Origin: Pseudomonadota bacterium
Lineage (GTDB): Bacteria; Pseudomonadota; Gammaproteobacteria; Burkholderiales; Burkholderiaceae
Length of the DNA: 64,000 nt
Direction: 5' to 3'
Assembly: GCA_963205525.1 (NCBI GenBank)
Contig: CAUJJP010000052.1
Coordinates: 1 to 64,000 of the forward strand
The notes under the pieces are model-generated. The model had not been told where the DNA came from and searched no databases. It was given only the letters and a program-made list of their open reading frames with translations. A program made the translations under genes and the position numbers. Below, in pieces: positions 34,330 through 42,794 of the stretch (the stretch's first letter is position 1; each line of letters opens with the position of its first letter).

Positions 34330-35541
34330 ATGCCCGCCTACCGCTACCAGGCGCTGGACGCCGCCGGCAAGAAGCTCGCCGGCCTGCTGGAGGCCGACAA
34401 CGCGCGCGCCGCGCGCGCCAGCCTGCGCGGCCGCGGCCTGGTGCCGATGGACGTGCAGCCGGTGGCCGTCGCCGCCGAGGGCGCCGCGCTGCGCCCCGGC
34501 CGGCGCGTGTTCTCGGCCACCGCGCTGGCGGTCTGGACGCGCCAGCTCGCCGGCCTGGTGGGCGCCGGGCTGCCGCTGGAACGCGCGCTCGCCGCCCTCG
34601 CCGACGAGGCCGAGGACGAGCGCCAGCGCGAGCTGCTCGCGCACCTCAGGAGCGAGGTCAACGCCGGCAGCAGCTTCGCGCGCGCGCTGGCGGCGGCGCC
34701 ACGCGAGTTCGACGAGGTCTACCGCGCGGTGGTCGCGGCCGGCGAGGCCAGCGGCGCCCTGGGCGCGGTGCTGGAGTCGCTCGCCAGCGACCTCGAGGAG
34801 CGCCAGGCGCTGCGCGCCAGGCTCGTCGGCGCCATGCTCTACCCGGCGGTGATCTCGGTCATCGCGGTCCTGATCGTGGTCTTCCTCGTCACCTACGTGG
34901 TGCCGCAGGTGGCCAACGTGTTCACCAGCTCGCGGCGCAGCCTGCCGCTGCTGACCGTGGCCCTGCTCGGCTTCTCGGCCTTCGTGCGCGAATGGGGCTG
35001 GCTGCTCGCGATCGCGCTCGCGGGGGCGCTCGCGGCCTTCGCCTGGGCGCGCCGCGGCGAGGCCTTCCGCGAGCGCAGTGACGCCCTCTTCCTGCGCCTG
35101 CCGCTGGCCGGGCGCCTGGCGCGCGGCTACAACGCGGCGCGCTTCGGCGCCACCCTGGCGATGCTGGCGGCAGCCGGCGTGCCCATCCTGAAGGCGCTGC
35201 AGGCGGCGGCGCAGACGGTGTCCAACCGCGCCATGCGCGCCGACGCGCTGGACGCCCTGGTGCGCGTGCGCGAGGGCGCGCCGCTGGCCGCGGCGCTGGC
35301 CAGCAAGCCGCGCTTCCCGGGCCTGCTGGCGATGTTCGCGCGCCTGGGCGAGCAGACCGGCACCCTGCCGCAGATGCTGCAGCGCGCGGCGGCGCAGATG
35401 GCCGCCGAGGTGCAGCGCCGTGCCCTCGCCGCCGCCACCCTGCTGGAGCCGCTGCTGGTGGTCGCCATGGGCCTGGTGGTGCTGGTGATCGTGCTCGCGG
35501 TGCTGCTGCCCATCATCGAGCTCAACACCTGGGTGCGCTGA
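34330..35541 (+). CDS. gspF: Type II secretion inner-membrane protein GspF
   Basis: GspF is the polytopic platform protein. The 403-residue protein has the N-terminal PAYRYQALDAAGK, two homologous GspF domains (about 70-195 and 270-395) and three transmembrane helices. The segment MLYPAVISVIAVLIVVFLV marks the first one. It is the last gene of the operon; the next gene begins 150 bp later. Confidence 0.95.
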   Translation: MPAYRYQALDAAGKKLAGLLEADNARAARASLRGRGLVPMDVQPVAVAAEGAALRPGRRVFSATALAVWTRQLAGLVGAGLPLERALAALADEAEDERQRELLAHLRSEVNAGSSFARALAAAPREFDEVYRAVVAAGEASGALGAVLESLASDLEERQALRARLVGAMLYPAVISVIAVLIVVFLVTYVVPQVANVFTSSRRSLPLLTVALLGFSAFVREWGWLLAIALAGALAAFAWARRGEAFRERSDALFLRLPLAGRLARGYNAARFGATLAMLAAAGVPILKALQAAAQTVSNRAMRADALDALVRVREGAPLAAALASKPRFPGLLAMFARLGEQTGTLPQMLQRAAAQMAAEVQRRALAAATLLEPLLVVAMGLVVLVIVLAVLLPIIELNTWVR

Positions 35542-35691
35542 GCCGCGTCCGGCGCTTGCTGGCAGCAGCGCGCCGCGGCTGCTGATGCGGCACCCGGATT
35601 GGGGGCCTTCCCGGGTCCACTTCAGGGCACCGTCGTGGCAGTCTTGTGCTCGAATGGGTCCGAGCCTGGGCCATCCTGCAAAGGAGTGTCG

Positions 35692-36693
35692 ATGAGCAGT
35701 ACGACCGAACTGGTTCCCGTCCAAGCGCCGGCACCGCGCATCCCGATCGCGCAGATGCGCGCCGTGTTCAGCCCGCAGGACGTGGAGCGGCGGCTGGACA
35801 AGCTGCCGCCCAAGGAGCACGAGGGACTGCGCAGCACCTACGAGCGCATGCTGGAGCTGGGCCCGCAGCGCTTCCAGGTCAAGCCCGGCCGGCTGCCGCA
35901 GATGGCGCACCTGTACGAGGAACTGCCCAACTTCCACCCCGTGCTCGACGACCTGAAACGCCAGCTCGCGCTGTGCCAGGACAGCCGCGACGCGCTGGAG
36001 ATCACGCCCATGCTGCTGCTCGGCCCGCCGGGGGTGGGCAAGACGCACTTCGCGCGCGCGCTGGCGCAGCTGCTGGGCACCGGCATGGGCTTCGTCAGCA
36101 TGAGCAGCCTGACCGCCGGCTGGGTGCTCAGCGGCGCCTCCAGCCAGTGGAAGGGGGCGCGCCCGGGCAAGGTCTTCGAGACCCTGGTCGACGGCCAGTA
36201 CGCGAACCCGGTGATGGTGGTCGACGAGATCGACAAGGCGCGCGGCGAGCACGCCTACGACCCGCTGGGCGCGCTGTACAGCCTGCTCGAGCACGACACC
36301 GCGCAGACCTTCGTCGACGAGTTCGCCGAGGTCGCGATCGACGCCAGCCAGGTGGTCTGGATCGCGACCGCGAACGACGAGCACGCGATCCCGGACCCGA
36401 TCCTGAACCGGATGAACGTGTTCGAGGTCCAGCTGCCGGACCGCGACGCCGCGCGCGCGATCGCGCAGCGCCTGTACGCCGGCATCCGCGCCGCCCACGA
36501 CTGGGGCCAGCGCTTCGCCCCAGAACCCGGCGACGAGGTGCTGGAGCAGGTCGGCCGGCTGGCGCCGCGCGAGATGCGCCGCGCCTGGATGACCGCGTTC
36601 GGCAACGCCAAGCTGGCCGGGCGCGACGAGGTGCTCGGCACCGACCTGCCGGCGCCGGCGGCCAAGCGCGCGACGATAGGCTTCACGCACTGA
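35692..36693 (+). CDS. Lon-like AAA+ ATPase without protease domain
   Basis: This 333-residue cytoplasmic ATPase resembles the AAA+ module of Lon. Walker A GPPGVGKTHFA is near 110, Walker B VMVVDEIDK near 174, sensor 1 WIATAND near 222 and an arginine-containing sensor 2 (REMRRAW) near 300. The Lon substrate-binding and Ser-Lys protease domains are absent, so it probably remodels a protein partner instead of degrading it. The start is supported by AAGGAG. The client is unknown, and the neighbours do not reveal it. Confidence 0.8.
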   Translation: MSSTTELVPVQAPAPRIPIAQMRAVFSPQDVERRLDKLPPKEHEGLRSTYERMLELGPQRFQVKPGRLPQMAHLYEELPNFHPVLDDLKRQLALCQDSRDALEITPMLLLGPPGVGKTHFARALAQLLGTGMGFVSMSSLTAGWVLSGASSQWKGARPGKVFETLVDGQYANPVMVVDEIDKARGEHAYDPLGALYSLLEHDTAQTFVDEFAEVAIDASQVVWIATANDEHAIPDPILNRMNVFEVQLPDRDAARAIAQRLYAGIRAAHDWGQRFAPEPGDEVLEQVGRLAPREMRRAWMTAFGNAKLAGRDEVLGTDLPAPAAKRATIGFTH

Positions 36694-36753
36694 TCCAGGC
36701 CAGGGCGGGCGCGCGGCGCCGCCGCCGCGCCAGCCCGGCACAATCGGCGCCCG

Positions 36754-38985
36754 ATGAAGCGCTGGTTCCTGCTTGCCACGCTGCTGGGCGCGCTTGCGGG
36801 CGGCGCGGCGGCGGCGCCGCGGCCCAAGATCGGCCTCGTGCTGGGCGGCGGCGGCGCGCGCGGCGCGGCCCACATCGGCGTCCTGCAGACCTTGGAGCGG
36901 CTGCGCGTGCCGGTGGACTGCGTGGCGGGCACCAGCTTCGGCGCCCTGGTCGGCGGCGCCTGGGCGGCCGGCGTCGGCACCGAGGAGATGCGCCGCGCGA
37001 TGGCCGGCGCCGACTGGGACGCGATGTTCCAGGACAGCCCGGACTACACCCAGCTCGCGTTCCGCCAAAAGCGGCTGCAGCAGCGCTACCTGCCGGCCAG
37101 CGAGGCCGGGGTGGACGCCGACGGCGTGCGCTACCCGCCGGGCGCGGTATCCGGCCAGCGCATCCAGCTCTTCATCCACGAGCTGCTGCACGCCGAGCGC
37201 GGCGAGCAGCGCATCGAGCGCCTGCCGCTGCCGCTTTCCATCGTCGCCACCGACCTCGCCAGCGGCGAGCGGGTGGTGTTCCGCGACGGCGCGCTGGCGC
37301 TGGCGATGCGCGCGAGCATGGCGGTGCCGGGGCTGGTGACGCCGCTGGACCTGGACGGGCGCAAGCTGGTCGACGGCGGCCTGGTCGACAACCTGCCGGT
37401 GGCCGAGGTGCGCGAGCGCTGCGGCGCCGAGGTGGTGATCGCGGTCAACGTCGGCTCGCCGCTGCTGAGCGCGCCCGAGATCGGATCGCTGCTGTCGGTG
37501 TCGGCGCAGATGGTGCTGCTGCTGACCGAGCAGAACGTGACCCGCTCGCTGCAAGGCCTGGGCCCGAACGACATCTACCTGCGCCCGCAGTTGGACGGCA
37601 TCTCGGCGGCCGATTTCGAGCGCCACGCGGAAGCGGCGCGGCGCGGCGCGCAGGCGGCCGAGCTCGTCGCCTACGCGCTGCGGCCGCTGGCGCTGGACGA
37701 GGGCGCCTGGCTGGCCTGGACGCAGGCGCGGCGCGGCGCGCGCGAGACCGCGCCGCGGGTGGACGCGATCGAGGTCGCCGGCACGTCCGAGGCGACGGCG
37801 GCGGTGGTGGCACGCCACCTCTCGCAGCGCAGCGGCCAGGCGCTGGACACCGGCCGCCTGACCGAGGACTTGATGCGCGCCTACGGCGACGGCTGGACCG
37901 AGCGCATCGACTACCGGCTGGTCACCGAGCCCGAAGCGGGCACTGGCAGCGCCGCAGCCGCCAGCACGGACGACGCCGCCCCACGCCTGCGCCACATCCT
38001 GCGCGTGCTGCCGGTGCTCAAGTCCTGGGGCCCGGACTACCTGCGCTTCGCGCTCAATCTGGACTCGACGCTGAACCAGGGCTCGACCTTCAGCCTGCGC
38101 GCGGCCCTGCACCGCACGCGGATCAACACGCTCGGCGGCGAGCTGCTGTTCAGCGCCGAGGCCGGCCACCGCAGCGCGCTGGAGCTGCAGTGGTGGCAGC
38201 CGCTGGACGCGGCACAGCGCTGGTTCGGCCAGCTCGACGCCAGCGTCGGCTCGGTCCCGCGCGACCTCTTCGTGGGCCAGCGCCACCTGGCGCGCTACGA
38301 CGTCGAACTCGCCACCCTGGCGCTGAGCGCGGGCTGGGACATGCAGCGCCTGGGCCAGCTTCGGCTGGGCCTGCAGGCCACGGACGGCGGCGCCCACCTG
38401 GAGATCGGTCCGCCTCTGGTGCCGGCGCCGCTGCTGAAGCGGCGCAGCAGCGGCACCCTGCTGAGCCTGGACCTGGACCAGCTCAACCGCCTGTACTTCC
38501 CGACCGACGGCTGGGCGCTGCGCGCCCTGTGGTACCGCGACCACGACGGCAGCTACAGCCGGCTCAACGCCGAGGCGCGCGCCGCGGTGTCGGTCGGCGC
38601 CTGGGTGTTCGGCGCCCGCGCCGCGTTCACCGGCTCGCCCACCGGCGAGCTGCCGCTGTTCGAGGCCGGCACCCTGGGCGGCTTCCTCAACCTGTCGGCC
38701 TATGCCAGCGGTCAGTTCGTGGCCGACACCGTCCGCTACGCCCACCTGCGCGCCGAGCGCATCATCGGCCGCCTGCCGCTGGGCCTGCGCGGCGACATGC
38801 GGCTCGGTCTGGCGATCGAAGGCGCGCGCCTGGGCACGCCCTATGTCGTGACCGCGGCGCACCGGCGCCTCGGCTCGCTGGCGATCTACCTCGGCGGCGA
38901 GACCCCCTTCGGTCCGGTCTACCTGGGCCTGGGCCACTCCAAGGCCGGCGCCGCCAATGCCTACCTCTTCCTCGGCACGCCTTGA
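36754..38985 (+). CDS. Patatin-like phospholipase, type Vd autotransporter
   Basis: This 743-residue secreted protein has a signal peptide (about 1-21), a patatin lipase domain (about 22-330) and a C-terminal outer-membrane barrel of the Omp85/BamA type preceded by one POTRA-like region (about 330-385). The lipase has the oxyanion loop GGGGARG (31-37), nucleophile serine 61 in GTSFG and the catalytic aspartate in DGGL near 207. This arrangement defines the PlpD-type (type Vd) autotransporters, which carry phospholipase A1 activity to the surface. Confidence 0.9.
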   Translation: MKRWFLLATLLGALAGGAAAAPRPKIGLVLGGGGARGAAHIGVLQTLERLRVPVDCVAGTSFGALVGGAWAAGVGTEEMRRAMAGADWDAMFQDSPDYTQLAFRQKRLQQRYLPASEAGVDADGVRYPPGAVSGQRIQLFIHELLHAERGEQRIERLPLPLSIVATDLASGERVVFRDGALALAMRASMAVPGLVTPLDLDGRKLVDGGLVDNLPVAEVRERCGAEVVIAVNVGSPLLSAPEIGSLLSVSAQMVLLLTEQNVTRSLQGLGPNDIYLRPQLDGISAADFERHAEAARRGAQAAELVAYALRPLALDEGAWLAWTQARRGARETAPRVDAIEVAGTSEATAAVVARHLSQRSGQALDTGRLTEDLMRAYGDGWTERIDYRLVTEPEAGTGSAAAASTDDAAPRLRHILRVLPVLKSWGPDYLRFALNLDSTLNQGSTFSLRAALHRTRINTLGGELLFSAEAGHRSALELQWWQPLDAAQRWFGQLDASVGSVPRDLFVGQRHLARYDVELATLALSAGWDMQRLGQLRLGLQATDGGAHLEIGPPLVPAPLLKRRSSGTLLSLDLDQLNRLYFPTDGWALRALWYRDHDGSYSRLNAEARAAVSVGAWVFGARAAFTGSPTGELPLFEAGTLGGFLNLSAYASGQFVADTVRYAHLRAERIIGRLPLGLRGDMRLGLAIEGARLGTPYVVTAAHRRLGSLAIYLGGETPFGPVYLGLGHSKAGAANAYLFLGTP

Positions 38986-39045
38986 TGTGTCGGGGCGGTT
39001 GACAGTGCCGCCGCCGGTACCGGCCAGGTCCCGGGAGGCGCAGGA

Positions 39046-39061
39046 TGGCACCGCTCTTGCT
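39046..39061 (+). promoter_or_regulatory. Sigma-54 promoter of the PEP-CTERM gene
   Basis: TGGCACC, four bases, then TTGCT matches the -24/-12 consensus with correct spacing. Transcription would start near 39072, about 28 bp before the gene. Sigma-54 promoters before PEP-CTERM genes, with the PrsK/PrsR regulators, are a described pattern. A 12-bp palindrome (GCCGGTACCGGC, 39013-39024) just upstream may be an activator site, though only some 50 bp from the start. Confidence 0.7.
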
Positions 39062-39099
39062 TGCATGAGCGCCATCAGCCACCCCCACCAGGCAACACC

Positions 39100-39762
39100 A
39101 TGCGTCAGACCCTCGCCGCCCTCGCCGTCGCCACCCTCGCCGCCAGCGCCCAGGCCGTCCCTGTGACCTGGACCGACTGGACGACGATCGGTCCCGACAG
39201 CGCCATCGGTACGATCGGCGGCATCGCCGTCCGGGTCACCGAGACCAGCGCCGCCACGATGAACGGGCCTTCGCAGACCGCCTGCGGCACGAACTGGTGG
39301 ACCGGCACCGCCTACACCCAAGGCAGCGTCGACAACAACCCCACCGCCTGCGAACAGATCGGCCTGAACAGCGCGGTCACGGTCAGCGTCACCTTCTCGT
39401 CTGCGATCGACAACCTGTACATGGCGCTGCTCAGCGTCGGCCAGGGCGGAGTGCAGGTGACCTACGACTTCGATCAAGCGTTCAGCGTCGACAGCGAGGG
39501 CGCGGGCTTCTGGGGCGACGGCAGCTACAGCCTGCAGCCCGGCGACGCGCTGGCGATGAACGAGTTCCACGGCGTGCTGCGCTTCGCGGCCCCGGTGACC
39601 AGCCTGAGCTTCACCACCGCGCCGGCCGAGAACTGGCACGCCTTCACCTTCGGTGCCGGGCCGCAGGACAACCGCGTTCCCGAGCCGGGCTCGCTGGCGC
39701 TGGCTGCACTGGCCCTGGTCGGGCTGGGCGCCGCCAGGCGCCAGCGTGCCGCGCGCGGCTGA
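39100..39762 (+). CDS. PEP-CTERM sorting-signal protein
   Basis: This is a 220-residue exported protein with a signal peptide ending in SAQA and a C-terminal exosortase signal: VPEP at 193-196, a hydrophobic helix and a basic tail (ARRQRAARG). The body is beta-rich and contains two cysteines but no domain I recognise. Such proteins are processed by EpsH-type exosortase and often accompany exopolysaccharide production; the exosortase gene is not in the window. A hairpin after the stop (GCCGGGC/GCCCGGC, 39774-39804) may terminate it. Confidence 0.88.
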   Translation: MRQTLAALAVATLAASAQAVPVTWTDWTTIGPDSAIGTIGGIAVRVTETSAATMNGPSQTACGTNWWTGTAYTQGSVDNNPTACEQIGLNSAVTVSVTFSSAIDNLYMALLSVGQGGVQVTYDFDQAFSVDSEGAGFWGDGSYSLQPGDALAMNEFHGVLRFAAPVTSLSFTTAPAENWHAFTFGAGPQDNRVPEPGSLALAALALVGLGAARRQRAARG

Positions 39763-39845
39763 AGATCCCTGGAGCCGGGCCGCACGCTGAGGGAGCTGCC
39801 CGGCCGGCGATCAGAAGGCCCGCATTCGCTTGCAGGCCTCCGACA

Positions 39846-40277
39846 TCAGGCGGTGGCGCGCCGGCGCACCGCGTCCAGGTAGGCGTGGCCATCGGGCGGC
39901 AGGCCGCTGCGCTGGCTGGCCCAGACCATCTCGCCCAGGCACTCCATGACCTCGTGGTGGGCGGCGTGCAGCGAGTTGCGGCGCGCCGCCAGCAGCTCCA
40001 CCGCCTGGCGGATGCCGCGCGGCTGGTCGATGCTGCACTGCTCGTCGATCGTCAGGTGCATGGACAGGTGCAGGAAGGGGTTGCTCCGCCCTTCTTCGAC
40101 CGTGTAGACGGCGGCCAGCGCGGCGTCCACATCGGACAGATCGGCGGCGTACTCCGGGTGCTCGGCGATCCAGCGCGCGGCCAGGGCCTCCATCGGGGTC
40201 AGAATCGCGCCCTGCCGCTGCTTTGCCGCAGCGGCACAGAAGAAGCGCCGCACATCCTGCTGGCTGGGTTGAAACAT
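39846..40277 (-). CDS. DUF1841 family protein
   Basis: This 143-residue cytoplasmic protein matches the DUF1841 family of proteobacteria: [12 protein letters not shown] at the start, [10 protein letters not shown] in the middle and [12 protein letters not shown] near the end. No function is established. It diverges from the nitroreductase gene, with only 17 bp between start codons, so each promoter must lie inside the other gene. Confidence 0.85.
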   Translation of the reverse strand: MFQPSQQDVRRFFCAAAAKQRQGAILTPMEALAARWIAEHPEYAADLSDVDAALAAVYTVEEGRSNPFLHLSMHLTIDEQCSIDQPRGIRQAVELLAARRNSLHAAHHEVMECLGEMVWASQRSGLPPDGHAYLDAVRRRATA

Positions 40278-40294
40278 TTCTCGATTGTCAGGCC

Positions 40295-40870
40295 ATGACC
40301 CTCTCCACCTCCACCCTCTTCGGCGATGCCCGCACCCCCGGCGGCTGGCTCGACAAGCCGGTGTCCGACGACACCCTGCGCGCCCTGTACGACCTGCTCA
40401 AGTGGGGCCCGACGGCGGTCAACTGCTCGCCGGCACGCTTCGTCTTCGTGCGCTCGGCCGAGGCCAAGGCACGGCTGGCCTCCTGCGTCTCGCCGAACAA
40501 CGCCAAGCGCGTGGGCGCCGCCGCCGCCACCGCCATCGTCGGCATGGACCTCGCGTTCTACGATCAGCTGCCCACCCTGTACCCGCAGGTGGACGCGCGC
40601 AGCTGGTACGTGGACGACGAAGCGCTGGCGCAGGAGACCGCGTTCCGCAGCAGCAGCCTGCAGGGCGGCTACCTCATCATCGCCGCGCGCGCCCTCGGCC
40701 TGGACGCGGGACCGATGAGCGGCTTCGACAGCGCGCGCGTGGACGCCGAGTTCTTCGCCGGCACCCGCATCAAGAGCAACTTCATCTGCACCCTGGGCTA
40801 CGCGGACCCGGCCAAGACCCGTCCGCGCAACCCGCGGCTGGACTTCGAGATCGCCTGCACCCTGCTCTGA
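40295..40870 (+). CDS. RutE/HadB-type nitroreductase (malonic semialdehyde reductase family)
   Basis: This 191-residue flavin-dependent reductase resembles RutE, which reduces malonic semialdehyde to 3-hydroxypropionate in pyrimidine degradation. Family segments seen are [30 protein letters not shown] and [14 protein letters not shown]. The rest of a rut pathway is not nearby, so the physiological substrate remains open. I used the ATG at 40295; upstream in-frame codons would overlap the divergent gene. Confidence 0.85.
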   Translation: MTLSTSTLFGDARTPGGWLDKPVSDDTLRALYDLLKWGPTAVNCSPARFVFVRSAEAKARLASCVSPNNAKRVGAAAATAIVGMDLAFYDQLPTLYPQVDARSWYVDDEALAQETAFRSSSLQGGYLIIAARALGLDAGPMSGFDSARVDAEFFAGTRIKSNFICTLGYADPAKTRPRNPRLDFEIACTLL

Positions 40871-40925
40871 ACACGGCACGCCCCTGGCCGCCCTGATCGC
40901 CGACCCCGTCTTCTACGCCGTCGCG

Positions 40926-41645
40926 GTGCCGGCGGTGCTGCTGATGGGGATCTCCAAGAGCGGCTTCGGCGCCGGTTTCGGCGCCCTGGCGGTGCCGCTG
41001 ATGGCGCTCGCGATGCCGGTGCCGCAGGCCGCGGCCATCATGCTGCCGCTGCTGGCGGTGGTGGACGGCTTCGGCCTGAAGGCGCTGTGGCGCGAGCGCG
41101 AGCGCGCCCTGATCCGCCTGCTGCTGCCCGCCGGGCTGCGGGGCACGCTGGCGGGCGCCCTCCTGTTCCGCGCCCTGCAGCCGACGCAGGTGGCAGCGCT
41201 GGTGGGCGGGCTGACCCTCGCGTTTCTGGCGATCCGGCTCGCCGGCCGGCGCTGGCTGGCCGCCGACGGCCGGGTGCCGCCGCGCTGGCTGGGCCGGGTG
41301 CTCGCCGCCACCTCGGGATTCACCAGCTTCGTCGCTCACGCCGGCGGGCCGCCGCTGGGCTTTTACATGCTGCCGCTGCGGCTGCCGCCGCTGCGCTTCA
41401 CGGCCACGATGGCGGTCTTCTTCGCCGCCATCAACGCCTCCAAGTGGCTGCCCTACGCCTGGCTCGGCCTGCTGGACACGCGCAACCTGCTCGCCTCGGC
41501 GGTGCTGCTGCCGCTGGCGCCGCTGGGGGTGTGGCTAGGCTTGCGCATCGTGCGCGTCATCCCGCAGCGGCTGTTCTACGCCTTGTTCGAGCTCGGCATG
41601 CTGCTCACCGGGCTCAAGCTGCTGAGCGACGGGCTGCTGGCGTGA
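40926..41645 (+). CDS. TauE/SafE-family membrane permease
   Basis: This inner-membrane protein of the TauE/SafE (DUF81) family of putative sulfite/organosulfonate or anion exporters has at least 239 residues and about seven to eight hydrophobic helices. The early LLMGISKSGFGAGFGA is the family hallmark. Family-like sequence continues upstream of the GTG at 40926 to about 40884 (LIADPVFYAVAV), but no ATG, GTG or TTG is available there. The true start may be a CTG, or the N-terminus is shortened. The 3' end overlaps the convergent MFS gene by 111 bp. Confidence 0.78.
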   Translation: MPAVLLMGISKSGFGAGFGALAVPLMALAMPVPQAAAIMLPLLAVVDGFGLKALWRERERALIRLLLPAGLRGTLAGALLFRALQPTQVAALVGGLTLAFLAIRLAGRRWLAADGRVPPRWLGRVLAATSGFTSFVAHAGGPPLGFYMLPLRLPPLRFTATMAVFFAAINASKWLPYAWLGLLDTRNLLASAVLLPLAPLGVWLGLRIVRVIPQRLFYALFELGMLLTGLKLLSDGLLA

Positions 41646-42794
41646 GGCCAGCAGCGCCCCCAGCGCCAGCAACGCGGCCGAGGCGACGAAGCCTCCGGCG
41701 AGCCCGGCGCCCGCATCGGCGAGCCGGCCCACCAGCAGCGGGCCGACGATCTGCCCGGCGGCGAAGACGATGGTGAAACCGCTGATGCCGGCGGCCCAGG
41801 CCGCGGGCGGCAGGTTGTGCCGCACGAGCGCGGTGGTGGAGCCGACCACCGACAGGAAGACGGCGCCGAACAAGGCCCCGGAGGCGAGCGCCGCCGGCGC
41901 CCCGGGCCGCAGCACCGGCAACACGGTGGCGAGTGCGAGCAGGCCGTTGAGCAAGGCCATCGGCCGCCCGCCGCGGTGGCGCTGCAGCAGTCCGGCCCAG
42001 AGCCAGGGCGAGACCATCACCGCCACGCCCAGCAGGGCGTAGAAGCCGACCACGATGGCGGTGCCCAGGCGCTGCTCGCGCAGCAAGGTGACGACGAAGG
42101 TCATGTAGCCGATGTAGCCCAGGCCGAACATGAGATAGCCCGCCAGGCCCCAGGCCAGCGGGCGCAGTGACGCCCGACCGCCGGCCGCGGCGGCCGCGGC
42201 CGGCGTCGGCACCCGCGCGCCCCAGGCCAGCACCGCGCTGGCGGCCAGGGCCAGCACCGCCAGCAGCCACCAACCGCTCGCCCAGTGCGGCTCGATCAGC
42301 GGCGGCAGCAGCAGCGCGCAGGCCAGGATGCCCAGCCCCGTGCCGCCGTAGTACAGCCCGATGACGAACGAGGCTGCCGGCTTGCCGCCCGGCGGCTGCG
42401 CGGCCGCGAGCTGGGCCGCCATCAGCCCACCGGCCACGAACACCGCCGCGCTCGCCACCCCGCTGGCAAAGCGCAGCGCGTACAGCGCGCCGTCGCTGCG
42501 CACCGCACCATGCGCGGCGAGCAGCAACGCTGCCAGCAGGCTGCCGCCGACCAGCGCCGCGCGCGGGCCGGCGCGCCCCAGCAGCCAGGGCATGGCGAGC
42601 GCGCCGGCCAGGTAGCCGGCGGCGTTGACGGTGTTCATGGCACCCGCGGTGGCGTAGCTCCAGCCGAGGTCGGCGCGCATGGGCGGCAGCAGCAGCGCGT
42701 AGGAAAAGCGCGCCAGCCCGAGCGCCACCGCCGCCCCCAGCGCCAGCACGAGCGCGCTAGCCACGGCGCCCGGCGGCGAGGGCGTCGCCCTCAC
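41535..42794 (-). CDS. YbfB/YjiJ-family MFS transporter
   Basis: This is a 12-helix major facilitator protein of 419 residues in the YbfB/YjiJ family. The first helix contains LGLARFSYALLLPPMRADLGWS, typical of that group, and loop 2-3 has the expected AGALAMPWLLGRAG. The substrate is unknown. The GTG start overlaps the stop of the upstream AI-2E-family gene (GTGA). The hydrophilic C-terminal tail is encoded on the opposite strand of the last 111 bp of the TauE/SafE gene. Confidence 0.82.
   Translation of the reverse strand: MRATPSPPGAVASALVLALGAAVALGLARFSYALLLPPMRADLGWSYATAGAMNTVNAAGYLAGALAMPWLLGRAGPRAALVGGSLLAALLLAAHGAVRSDGALYALRFASGVASAAVFVAGGLMAAQLAAAQPPGGKPAASFVIGLYYGGTGLGILACALLLPPLIEPHWASGWWLLAVLALAASAVLAWGARVPTPAAAAAAGGRASLRPLAWGLAGYLMFGLGYIGYMTFVVTLLREQRLGTAIVVGFYALLGVAVMVSPWLWAGLLQRHRGGRPMALLNGLLALATVLPVLRPGAPAALASGALFGAVFLSVVGSTTALVRHNLPPAAWAAGISGFTIVFAAGQIVGPLLVGRLADAGAGLAGGFVASAALLALGALLASRQQPVAQQLEPGEQHAELEQGVEQPLRDDAHDAQA

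Noticed and set aside
38999..39004. TTGACA as a sigma-70 -35 box for the PEP-CTERM gene
   Set aside because: No -10 sequence lies 16-18 bp downstream, whereas the sigma-54 match further down is nearly perfect.
34318..39639. A 1773-codon open frame on the minus strand
   Set aside because: It is antisense to gspF, the AAA+ ATPase and the patatin gene and has the arginine/alanine-rich composition of a high-GC shadow frame.
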